Source: CAYILR01 sp964364175 | GTDB taxonomy: Bacteria > Bdellovibrionota > UBA1018 | DNA: 58,173 bases | Assembly: GCA_964364175.1 (NCBI GenBank) | Contig: CAYILR010000026.1 | Span: 1-58,173, forward strand | Reading direction: 5' to 3' | Part shown: positions 51,107-57,908 of the stretch, one piece after another | How positions within the stretch are numbered: the first letter of the stretch is position 1 | How the letters are laid out: each line of letters starts with the position of its first letter | Translations under genes and position numbers: made by a program | The notes under the pieces: model-generated | What the model saw: the letters and a program-made list of their open reading frames with translations, nothing else | Told to the model about the DNA's origin: nothing | Database searches by the model: none

Positions 51107-51526
51107 ATTTTTTCAAGGGTTAAACGATTCAATCTGAAAGAAGTAGGTAAAGTACCGAAAAATCAGGGTGAGTCGATTCCATCAGTTAGATCGAGTTCCA
51201 GCCTGAACATTTCCCGGTCAGTCGCTAGATTTCGGGATTTGACTATTTTCTGCCTACAAATTGCCTACGCAGCGGCCCGCTCAACACCGTGTTTATCACG
51301 GAAAGGAGCGGATTAATGAACCTACAAAACTAACAAACACAAAATGAAAAAGCCCAGGGTTGCTGCCCCAGGCTTTTCAAACTTTACCGTCATCAGCTCA
51401 GGATCTTGAGAGGTCTACGAGCTGAAGCTTTCAACTAACCGGAGTTGCATTTGATGCGGCTCCTGGCCGGTACATCTTCATTCTTAATGAGACGTGCCGC
51501 CACTGTCAACACGAATGGAGATCAAC
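51107..51526. other. Intergenic region between tRNA-His and parA
   Basis: This 420-bp interval has no convincing gene. It contains a small hairpin CCGTG/CACGG near 51290 and a stronger terminator-like hairpin at 51348-51378. A repeated copy of the tRNA 3' end, which would mark an attachment site, was not found elsewhere in the window. Confidence 0.5.
51348..51378 (+). terminator. Terminator-like hairpin downstream of tRNA-His
   Basis: AAAAAGCC... and GGCTTTT pair across a region in which GGG and CCC can also pair, with mismatches; the right side ends in TTTT. It is the only stem of this kind between the tRNA and parA and may end the tRNA transcript. Confidence 0.45.
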
Positions 51527-52360
51527 ATGAATCAGTCACAGTGTCCTATTATTGCAGTTACCAATCAAAAAGGCGGCGTCGGAAAAACAACCACTGCCAT
51601 CAACCTCGCGCAAGCACTCGCGCTGCAAGACCTGCGCGTGCTGCTCGTGGATCTCGATCCACAAGGAAACGCCACTCAAGGCGTTGGAATTCAGCTCGAG
51701 TCCATTCGCGCGTCGATTTCGGATCTGATTCGAGATCGAAATATCCCCATTGAAAATGCCATTTACCAGGGCGACGGATTGGATCTCATTCCCGCAACAC
51801 CGCTGTTGTCTCGCGTGGAGCGAGAAATGGTCGCCATGACCAATTCGGAATTAAGGCTCGCTCGGCGTCTGGATTCTGTACGCGATCGGTATTCGATCAT
51901 TCTGATCGACACTCCGCCGACCTTTGGGCCTTTGATGAATTCGGCTTTAAACGCCGCAAATCAGCTCATTGTTCCCGTGGATTCGAGTTTTTTTGCGCTC
52001 ATGGGAATTAAGGAGCTTTTGACAGAGGTTGAGGAAATCCAACGAGGAACAAATTCCAAATTGAGTGTGCTTGGTTATTTGCTGACGCTCGTGGACCCCA
52101 CGAACATCGCAAGCCAAACCTGGGATACGCTGATCGCAAATTTTGGCGAGGCTGTTTTTGAAACCAAGATCAGGCGCTCGGTAAAGCTCAAGGAGGCACC
52201 TGCACTGGGTAAAACAATCTTCCACCATGCACCCGAATCAGGCGGAGCAAAAGATTATCTTGGGCTTGCCAACGAAGTCATTTCACGGCTGGGAATTGGA
52301 GAAATGAGTCTGACGAACAATCGCCCTGCTCTTTCGCTCGTTGGAGGTTCCCATGAGTAA
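51527..52360 (+). CDS. parA: ParA-family partition ATPase
   Basis: Starting at ATG 51527 (GGAG six bases upstream) the 277-residue protein has the deviant Walker A motif NQKGGVGKTTTAINLA, the switch motifs DLDPQGNATQGVG and LIDTPPTFG, and the late segment KEAPALGKTIFHHAPESGGAKDYLGLANEV (in parts) typical of ParA/Soj. ParA proteins segregate chromosomes or plasmids together with ParB and a centromere. No parB gene follows. Its stop overlaps the next start by eight bases (ATGAGTAA), and that gene contains a run of iterons. This suggests a plasmid-like partition unit. Confidence 0.9.
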   Translation: MNQSQCPIIAVTNQKGGVGKTTTAINLAQALALQDLRVLLVDLDPQGNATQGVGIQLESIRASISDLIRDRNIPIENAIYQGDGLDLIPATPLLSRVEREMVAMTNSELRLARRLDSVRDRYSIILIDTPPTFGPLMNSALNAANQLIVPVDSSFFALMGIKELLTEVEEIQRGTNSKLSVLGYLLTLVDPTNIASQTWDTLIANFGEAVFETKIRRSVKLKEAPALGKTIFHHAPESGGAKDYLGLANEVISRLGIGEMSLTNNRPALSLVGGSHE

Positions 52361-52730
52361 GGCAGATCTAAAAGCAGCGATGGAATCCTTGCAAGTCAAG
52401 AAACCGCTCAAGCTGCAGGACCGACAACCCCAGTTCAGGGTTCCGGCCACGGTTTCGGACCCAACCTGGGTTGTTGAGGAAACCCAGGTTGCTTTGGGAA
52501 CCGAGGTTCCTGCACAAACCCAGGTTCCCGTGGCAACCACGGTTGCTGTACCGACCGAGGTTGCTGGAGCAACCCAGGTTCCCGTGAGAACCCCGCTTGG
52601 CGTACAAACCCTGGTTGCTGTACCGACCCCGGTCCCCACACAAACCCCGGTTGTTCCAGCAACCCAGGTTCCCGTGGCAACCTCGGTCGCCGTAGGAACC
52701 TCCACCCATGAATTGGGAGGCGAGCTATGA
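52353..52730 (+). CDS. Hexapeptide-repeat protein coupled to parA; coding DNA made of iterons
   Basis: The 125-residue product begins MSKADLKAAMESLQVKKPLK, a short charged helix, and then consists of about 13 six-residue repeats of the form T-x-V-(P/A)-x-x (TQVPVA, TEVAGA and variants) with almost no charge, ending HELGGEL. GGAGG six bases before the ATG, the eight-base overlap with parA and the ATGA overlap with the next gene at 52727-52730 show that it is translated. No known family fits. It sits where parB normally lies. The charged N-terminus might contact ParA; the repeats could be a by-product of the DNA iterons or a structural stalk. Confidence 0.7.
   Translation: MSKADLKAAMESLQVKKPLKLQDRQPQFRVPATVSDPTWVVEETQVALGTEVPAQTQVPVATTVAVPTEVAGATQVPVRTPLGVQTLVAVPTPVPTQTPVVPATQVPVATSVAVGTSTHELGGEL
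52463..52688. repeat. Thirteen AACCNNGGTT palindromes at 18-bp spacing (iterons)
   Basis: Palindromic AACCNNGGTT or close variants start at 52463 and at every 18th base after it to 52679 (52481, 52499, 52517, 52535, 52553, 52571, 52589, 52607, 52625, 52643, 52661, 52679). Eight are exact and others have one or two changes (GACC.., ..GCTT, ..GGTC). The palindromic bases are far better conserved than the spacers. Regularly spaced palindromes beside parA resemble a centromere (parS-type) or plasmid-origin iterons, here inside a coding frame. Confidence 0.85.
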
Positions 52731-53782
52731 ATGAGTTGACTCAGTTTGAGATAGCTCGAAATGAGAGAAGTAGCGCAGATACAGCGATTCCAACGAAAAA
52801 TGGAGGCTACTTTCAGCTCTCGCATTCTGTTTTCCAGGATTCAAAGCTCCGCGATTTATCTGGGGACGCTTTTAGGCTATTTTTGTGGATGAGCAGTCAA
52901 GCATGGCGCTTTCGAGACTCTGACGGGATCACGCGGGCTTCCATTAGTTTCATCACCGAAGCCACTGGAATGTCGCACGCAACAGTTTCACGGAGCTTGA
53001 AAGTTTTGAAAGAGGATGATCTCATTCGGCTCGTTGAAAATGATTTCAAGCAGGGGAATCGGTGGTGGATTTCTCCCCGAGCTGTTTGGTCTCTGCCGGG
53101 AGACGAGCTCCCTCAGAACGAGGGAGCTCAATCTGAGATTGCTTCCACCTCAAATCGAGGGATTAGGTGCCTCAAATTGAATAAGAAGCTCCCTCAAATT
53201 GAGGCAGAAATAAGAAATACAATCACTATAAAAAAATCTAAAAACTCTCTCTCCGAAATGCTTCCGCACCCAGTTCAAGATTATTTGGAAGGTATCCAAC
53301 TTCCGCGCAAAAAAGCGAAAGAGAGAGCCTATTTTTTCCAATTAAACTCAGCCTATGGAGCAAATGAAATCATACGGGCACTCCAATTTCTTCGCGAGAA
53401 TGGAATGCCAGGGTCCAAAGAAGTTTGCCATTCTCCGATGGCATTTTTGGCTCAAGGAATGAATGAAGTACTGAGTGAGATTCAAAAATTAGCTGAGATT
53501 AAGAGCAAAACGGAAGAAAAGGCTCAAGAACGGCAAACTATCGAAACCCAAAAACAAGAAGAAGATCATCGACACCAGCAAGAATGGGAGCGGAAGGAGC
53601 AGGCTTTTTTGGCTGAATTTCCAACCCCAAAAAGCCAAGAAGCCGCTGTTCAGACATGGAGTGCATCATTGCCATGGAAATCTTCAAATCCGCAAGCGGC
53701 AAGAAGCCTAGCGATTTGCGGATGGTGGGAGTCTAGACAGGATTTTCGAGTCAGCGGGAATCTTGTGGCTCATACGGACTAG
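52727..53782 (+). CDS. Winged-helix DNA-binding protein, phage/plasmid replication-protein-like
   Basis: The 351-residue protein has an N-terminal winged helix-turn-helix at about residues 25-115 (GDAFRLFLWMSSQAWRFR, FITEATGMSHATVSRSLKVLKEDDLIRLV, RWWISPRAVW), as in phage replication O-like or plasmid initiator proteins. A charged coiled coil lies at about residues 245-300 (EIQKLAEIKSKTEEKAQERQ...), and the C-terminus is small and tryptophan-rich. It could recognise the iterons directly upstream. It is the last gene of the parA operon and is followed, convergently, by the DGR reverse transcriptase gene after 67 bp. Confidence 0.6.
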   Translation: MNELTQFEIARNERSSADTAIPTKNGGYFQLSHSVFQDSKLRDLSGDAFRLFLWMSSQAWRFRDSDGITRASISFITEATGMSHATVSRSLKVLKEDDLIRLVENDFKQGNRWWISPRAVWSLPGDELPQNEGAQSEIASTSNRGIRCLKLNKKLPQIEAEIRNTITIKKSKNSLSEMLPHPVQDYLEGIQLPRKKAKERAYFFQLNSAYGANEIIRALQFLRENGMPGSKEVCHSPMAFLAQGMNEVLSEIQKLAEIKSKTEEKAQERQTIETQKQEEDHRHQQEWERKEQAFLAEFPTPKSQEAAVQTWSASLPWKSSNPQAARSLAICGWWESRQDFRVSGNLVAHTD

Positions 53783-53849
53783 CTTTTGTCGGGGTTGAAA
53801 AGCGGTGTTGAAACGGGAGCGCCACTCAAAAGCAAAGGTGGCCATCTGC

Positions 53850-54974
53850 CTATGTATGATAATCAATCATGTCCGTATGAATATCTTCTAGAAGCTTAAA
53901 GTGTTTTCCAAGCCTCAAATATCCACAGTGCGACCGATAGGAGCAATTAAACGAAATGATTTCCTCTATTTTTTTCAGTTCCAAATTTTTTAATCGAGAT
54001 CGAAACTTCTGCACACAGCGCCGTCTTGGCAGCAGATACTTATCCCTAACCACGTAGCCCACAAAATCAATTCCAGTTTTCGCAGATGCCATTTTTGTTT
54101 TTTTATCATTGATACTCAGGCCAAGCTCTATCCTAAGAAAATCTACAATTTTACCTTTCGCCAAGATCAACTCCTCTTTTTTTCCCAGAATCACAAAATC
54201 ATCGACATAACGATAATATCGCTTTTGTTTGAGCTCTCTTTTAATAAATTGATCCAGTTCATTGAGATAGACATTGGCAAAAAACTGACTGCTCAGGTTT
54301 CCAATTGGCAAACCCTGACCTTGTGGCACATGAAACAAGGATTTCCCCGGTCTCAATTTCATGGCAAGCGTAGGATCGCCTTTTCGAATGTAATGTTCGG
54401 TCGGATCATTAAAAATAATAGTCCGGCATAAAAACAACACCTCCTCAAACCACAAGCGATTTACCGTCTTATCATTTTCAGATTTGAATTTTTTCAAATA
54501 GATTTTTTTGAGGGTTGTCTCGACAAGCTGAAAAAGTTTCTCCTGTTGGATGCTCATAAAAAATGAACTAATGTCCATTTGCAAATAGGTGGGGTATTCG
54601 CCGTGCTGATCCCGATACGATTGAATGCCGGACCTGAGTCTCCGAATGCCCGTCAGGTTTCCTTTACCTTTGCGACAAGCCAAAGAGTCATCAATAAATA
54701 AGGGATCAATCAGCGGTTCGATCTCATTGATCAAAAGATGATGCACAATCCGGTCCCTGAAGTTTCCGGCAAACACCTCTCTCATCACTGGCTGAGTCAC
54801 GATGAAACATCGAAAACGCCCCACTTTATACTCTCTTGATTTCAGATCCTGTAACAGCTGGTAGAGGTTCCGCTCTAGTTGAACCACAAACTTCGCATGC
54901 ACCAAAGTGTTTGACTTTTTTCTTTTGCATCTTAAATAGGCCCTGTAAACTTTTTCATACGTAAACAAATTCAT
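53850..54974 (-). CDS. Diversity-generating retroelement reverse transcriptase
   Basis: The 374-residue protein has the group II-intron-like RT motifs in order: FRDRIVHHLL, YLQMDISSFFMSI (motif A), GQGLPIGNLSSQFFANVYLNELD (motif with the QG...SQ pattern common to DGR RTs), YRYVDDFVILG (catalytic YxDD) and GLSINDKKTK. There is no maturase or endonuclease domain, as in DGRs. It copies the adjacent TR RNA into adenine-mutagenised cDNA that replaces VR. The start ATG at 54974 has only a distant GGAG, which lies in the stem formed by the inverted repeat around the TR. Confidence 0.96.
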   Translation of the reverse strand: MNLFTYEKVYRAYLRCKRKKSNTLVHAKFVVQLERNLYQLLQDLKSREYKVGRFRCFIVTQPVMREVFAGNFRDRIVHHLLINEIEPLIDPLFIDDSLACRKGKGNLTGIRRLRSGIQSYRDQHGEYPTYLQMDISSFFMSIQQEKLFQLVETTLKKIYLKKFKSENDKTVNRLWFEEVLFLCRTIIFNDPTEHYIRKGDPTLAMKLRPGKSLFHVPQGQGLPIGNLSSQFFANVYLNELDQFIKRELKQKRYYRYVDDFVILGKKEELILAKGKIVDFLRIELGLSINDKKTKMASAKTGIDFVGYVVRDKYLLPRRRCVQKFRSRLKNLELKKIEEIISFNCSYRSHCGYLRLGKHFKLLEDIHTDMIDYHT

Positions 54975-55297
54975 AAAAATAGAGGTTCTCCGATTTTTTG
55001 CTAACGGACGCAGCGGAACGTGTAGGAGTTCTCGTTACCCGTGTTGTACCCGATCCAGTTCCAGTTGGCGAAAGTACAGCCACCGTTACCGAAGATCGCC
55101 GAGTTCACCCCGTTGTTGGCGCCGTTGTACATAGGAAGCGCGTCTCCTGCACTTCGTCGAGTAAAAAAGAGAGACAAAACAATCTTAAGTACTCTTTTGT
55201 GGATACCCAAAAATCGGGCGGCAAGGGCCAAAAAAATAAACACTCCTAGGTCTCACCCGGAAACCTAGCTCTGGTTTGTGAGAGAACCTCTATTTTT
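54975..55297. repeat. Perfect 16-bp inverted repeat bracketing the DGR template repeat
   Basis: AAAAATAGAGGTTCTC at 54975-54990 is the exact inverse of 55282-55297. One copy is at the end of avd, the other directly before the RT start. In the minus-strand transcript they can pair, placing TR in a closed loop of about 290 nt and covering the RT translation-start region. A smaller hairpin CTAGGT/ACCTAG (about 55243-55266) lies inside. Confidence 0.85.
54998..55141 (-). other. DGR template repeat (TR)
   Basis: This 144-bp sequence aligns without gaps to VR at 56301-56444. There are 16 mismatches and all are at TR adenines of the coding (minus) strand: 8 A to G, 7 A to C and 1 A to T. Sixteen of the 33 TR adenines differ and none of the other 111 positions do. 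The TR has many AAC codons, as usual for DGRs, since mutating the two adenines can give a wide set of residues without making stop codons. It lies between avd and the RT gene. Confidence 0.97.
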
Positions 55298-55645
55298 CTC
55301 AAAGTTGGCTTTCCGCCAACCCTCCAATTGTCGCAAAATTTCGCAAGACCTCTCCGTGAGGTCAAACCAAGCGTTGCCACTATTTGGAAAACATTGCATG
55401 TCCTTGGCCAAACGGAGCTGCAACTGCCACATTTCCATTTTCAAAATCGCCTGAGACAATGCATCCCATTTATTTCTAGAAGAATTAGCTGCGATAATCG
55501 AATTCATCGCAGCATACAAATTGCCCTGCATCTCGGCACCCAGTGTATACTTGAACGTTTTTGGAAATCGCCTAATGCTCTGTAACGCTCCTTTCGTCAA
55601 ATCATAGGTGTCCTTAAACACCTTCAGATGTCCATACTTTGCCAT
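55265..55645 (-). CDS. avd: DGR accessory variability determinant (Avd)
   Basis: From ATG 55645 the product has 126 residues, the usual Avd length, and is predicted all-helical and basic (YDLTKGALQSIRRFPKTFKYTLG, LSQAILKMEMWQLQLRLAKDMQCF, WFDLTERSCEILRQLEGWRK in pieces), matching the four-helix bundle family of Avd proteins. Avd forms a pentameric barrel that binds the RT and the TR RNA and is required for retrohoming. It starts one base after the stop of the MutS-I-like gene and lies directly upstream of TR, as in the Bordetella phage system. Confidence 0.9.
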   Translation of the reverse strand: MAKYGHLKVFKDTYDLTKGALQSIRRFPKTFKYTLGAEMQGNLYAAMNSIIAANSSRNKWDALSQAILKMEMWQLQLRLAKDMQCFPNSGNAWFDLTERSCEILRQLEGWRKANFEKNRGSLTNQS

Positions 55646-55646
55646 G

Positions 55647-56129
55647 CTAAAACTCGAGTAACTCCAGTTTGGTTTTGATCCGATACAAAAATTCAAAAGC
55701 CTCAAAAGGAGTTTTTTGCAGAAGTGGAAAATCAAATATTTTTTTGAGAAGCTCATTTCGTTTGAGATCGTCAATTTTTGGATTCAACGAATGAATGAGC
55801 CTCAATGAGTTTTCGTTGCACCATTTTTCAAAGTCCTCTTCGAACTGATCGGGGATCTCAATCTGAACAGAGTCTTTGTTCGTCAGCAAAAAATAACCAT
55901 GCGATTTACAAACCTCGTGAATGGGGTCGAGGTTTTGTTTTGGAAAACCCAGATAATAAACAGGCCGTTCCAGTTTTTTGATGAATTTGGACAAGATTTT
56001 ATACTTACGAAATAATTTCTCAAACCGCATCGCAGATTGGTTGTAGGCACGGAAAAAACTTCCTTGCTGGTACAAGTATATCTGGTTTTTGTTTGAATCT
56101 TCGCGTCTGAAGATTTCGTCGATTTCCAT
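55647..56129 (-). CDS. MutS domain I-like DGR accessory protein
   Basis: The 160-residue protein opens with a sequence resembling the mismatch-recognition domain I of MutS: NQIYLYQQGSFFRAYNQSAMRF corresponds to the MutS stretch LFRxGDFYExFxxDA, and PVYYLGFPKQNLDPI to a later strand. The catalytic and clamp domains of MutS are absent. Small MutS-like genes are known companions of some DGRs. It lies between the target gene and avd in the same operon. A role in recognising the mismatched VR/cDNA hybrid is inference. Confidence 0.75.
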   Translation of the reverse strand: MEIDEIFRREDSNKNQIYLYQQGSFFRAYNQSAMRFEKLFRKYKILSKFIKKLERPVYYLGFPKQNLDPIHEVCKSHGYFLLTNKDSVQIEIPDQFEEDFEKWCNENSLRLIHSLNPKIDDLKRNELLKKIFDFPLLQKTPFEAFEFLYRIKTKLELLEF

Positions 56130-56226
56130 TTCATTTGAGTTATAAACGAAGTCCTTCTGAATGAAATAAAAAAAAGCCGACGCGTGGGTTAAGAATTTGA
56201 AAGTGGAAAAATATTTTTTAAATCGA

Positions 56227-56241
56227 AGCGGCTTCGCCGCT
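56227..56241 (-). promoter_or_regulatory. GC-rich hairpin between VR and the accessory genes
   Basis: AGCGGC and GCCGCT enclose a three-base loop, followed on the minus strand by an AT-rich run. It lies 60 bases beyond the VR end. It could be a terminator of the target gene or the cruciform element that some DGRs need next to VR, although in the Bordetella system that element lies only a few bases from VR. Confidence 0.4.
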
Positions 56242-56300
56242 GAAAAGGGGCTACAAGCAGGGAAAAATTACCAAAGAATCAAAGGGTCAAATCACCCATG

Positions 56301-56444
56301 TTGCTAACGGACGCAGCGGAACGTGGAGGAGTCCTCGGAACCCGTGTTGTACCCGAGCCAGCCCCAGGCGGCGAAAGTACAGCCACCGGTACCGAAGAGC
56401 GCCGAGGCCACCCCGCCGTTGGCGCCGCTGTACATAGGAAGCGC
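56301..56444 (-). other. DGR variable repeat (VR)
   Basis: VR forms the last 47 codons of the target gene, including the stop, plus three bases. Against TR it changes 11 residues: seven Asn to Ser, Gly, Ala or Thr and further Asn to Ser or Asp, two Ile to Leu and one Tyr to Ser. The final 22 bases on the minus strand are identical in both repeats and would serve as the initiation site of mutagenic homing. Confidence 0.97.
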
Positions 56445-57851
56445 AAAATTAGATCCCCACTCCCAGTCGTCAATCATGGTCCCTGAAGTCGCCATGCTCC
56501 AGGCCACTCGGTTGTCGCACGCGGCCTTCCACTCGAAGGGTTCGGGCAAGCGCATCCCCAGCTGCAAACATGTAATCCTGGCTTGAACCCAGGTCTGAGC
56601 GACTCGCTGACCGCGTTCGATGATGAAGCCCACGTCTCCAGGTGAGCAGTCGTTACTTCCCACGCCACTCGATCCTCCGACGGATGCTGCTGCGGTGGTG
56701 GCTTCGCCTCCCGCGTGAATATCGTATTTAGTTGTACCGGATTTAAAACAAACCTCCGTGTAATCAGCTGCTGGGGTCGTGGTTTGAATTTGATTGTTAT
56801 AAAGTCCGCTGTTTGCAGTCAGACTAAACAAGCTTTCGGGTGCCACTGTTGCACTGGCGGCATCGACATAAGCTTTGTTTGCTCCGTCTGTGCTGGATGT
56901 GGGTGTGGCAACACTGGTGATTTTCTTGGAAGCTGCATCGACCGTGCCTGTTCCAGTGGGAGCTAAGTTGACGTTGGAGTTAGCGCCGCCAGCTGTAAAA
57001 GTCAGAGCTCCCGTTCCCGTAATCGAACCCGTGGCCGTGCCAGTGCCTCCGCGAGCTACCGCAAGTGTACCCGCAGCCACGTTGCCAGCGTCGAGGTTGG
57101 TGAGACCTGAACCATTGCTTGCTCCGAGAGTCCCCCCTGAAACTTGAGAACCCGAAATCGTGGGAATATCTGCTGCCACAAGTGCGCGAAAACCGGGAGC
57201 GCCCCCTGCACCGTTGGGTGAACCGAAAACCTGATTTCCTGAACCGACTGTAGTGACACCAGTGCCGCCGCTTCCTACCGCAACTGTTCCGACCTCCCAT
57301 TTCCCTGTGCCTGAATTGTAAGTGAGGGGTTGTCCTGTCGTCGTAGGAGCGGTCACATCAATGCTCTTGCCAATAATACTGGTTGAGGCACCGCCTCCTG
57401 CTACGGTTGTAGGCTCCCACTGGGAAGTTGCGCTATTCCAAGCCAGGACTTGTCCGTTGGTGATAGAACTCAGAGCACTGATTGAGTATCCGCCTAGAGC
57501 GCTGTCCACATACGTTTTTGTGGTTGCATGAAGTGCTGCTGAAGGGGCTCCCGAAAGAACAAGTGCTCCACTCAAGGTTCCGCCCGCGAGGGGCAGGTAG
57601 GCTTGCGATAATTTTGCGGGGGTGATGGCTGCGTCGGCAATCTTAGCCGTCGAGATGACTCCTGCTGCAATCGTGGGGTTGGGGTAGGTCCCAGAGAGGT
57701 CCCCACCGGCTTTACCGGTGGTTTCTGCTGCAGGGTCTGGGGCGTTGTCGTCAATTGCAGGTCGGCAAGCGGACAAGGCTGCACTCAGAATCACTAGGCT
57801 GGCCATCGTCCTTATGATGGGCTGACTAAGGTATGAGTGCACGTTCCGCAT
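56304..57851 (-). CDS. DGR target: variable surface lipoprotein with C-type lectin-like end
   Basis: The ATG at 57851 is chosen because GAGG lies eight bases upstream and it starts a lipoprotein signal (TMASLVILSAALSAC, Cys at about residue 29). The 515-residue protein then has low-complexity Gly/Ala/Thr-rich repeats with GGDLSGTYPNPTIAAG, YLPLAGGTLSGAL and two TYVDS/KAYVDAA elements, as in trimeric tail-fibre-like stalks. The last 130 residues contain the DGR-type C-type lectin or formylglycine-enzyme-like fold (GMRLPEPFEWKAACDNR, DDWEWGSNFALPMY) with VR at the end (GYNTGSEDSSTFRCVR). It is likely anchored in the outer membrane with the variable face outward, a ligand or prey/host binder. 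Confidence 0.92.
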   Translation of the reverse strand: MRNVHSYLSQPIIRTMASLVILSAALSACRPAIDDNAPDPAAETTGKAGGDLSGTYPNPTIAAGVISTAKIADAAITPAKLSQAYLPLAGGTLSGALVLSGAPSAALHATTKTYVDSALGGYSISALSSITNGQVLAWNSATSQWEPTTVAGGGASTSIIGKSIDVTAPTTTGQPLTYNSGTGKWEVGTVAVGSGGTGVTTVGSGNQVFGSPNGAGGAPGFRALVAADIPTISGSQVSGGTLGASNGSGLTNLDAGNVAAGTLAVARGGTGTATGSITGTGALTFTAGGANSNVNLAPTGTGTVDAASKKITSVATPTSSTDGANKAYVDAASATVAPESLFSLTANSGLYNNQIQTTTPAADYTEVCFKSGTTKYDIHAGGEATTAAASVGGSSGVGSNDCSPGDVGFIIERGQRVAQTWVQARITCLQLGMRLPEPFEWKAACDNRVAWSMATSGTMIDDWEWGSNFALPMYSGANGGVASALFGTGGCTFAAWGWLGYNTGSEDSSTFRCVR

Positions 57852-57879
57852 AAAATTTTCCTCTGCCACCTCGAACTTA

Positions 57880-57908
57880 ATGATAAAGTATCCGATTAAA
57901 TATATCAA
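57880..57908 (-). promoter_or_regulatory. Sigma-70 promoter of the DGR target gene
   Basis: On the minus strand TTGATA (57908-57903) and TATCAT (57885-57880) are separated by exactly 17 bases. Transcription would start near 57873, giving a leader of about 22 bases to the GAGG and ATG at 57851. No further strong promoter was seen before the accessory genes, so the DGR may be read from this one. Confidence 0.6.

Noticed and set aside
51225..51265. Integrase-end or attachment site remnant after tRNA-His
   Set aside because: CTGCCTAC repeats there looked like an integrase or att region, but no integrase reading frame and no second copy of the tRNA end could be found in the window.
52463..52706. 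CRISPR-like array
   Set aside because: The period is 18 bp with no unique spacers, and the repeats are coding and palindromic; this is an iteron array.
52368..52709. Antisense Gly/Asn/Arg-rich repeat frames opposite the iteron gene
   Set aside because: They are products of the 18-bp repeat, with no ribosome-binding site, while the plus-strand frame is overlap-coupled to genes on both sides.
54998..55243. Small protein encoded by TR and its flank
   Set aside because: The TR reads as protein because it is a copy of the target gene's end; there is no start signal and its role is as template.
56284..56297. GGGT/ACCC mini-hairpin right after VR as the DGR cruciform
   Set aside because: The stem is only 4 bp with a six-base loop, too weak compared with the 8-10 bp stems described for such elements.
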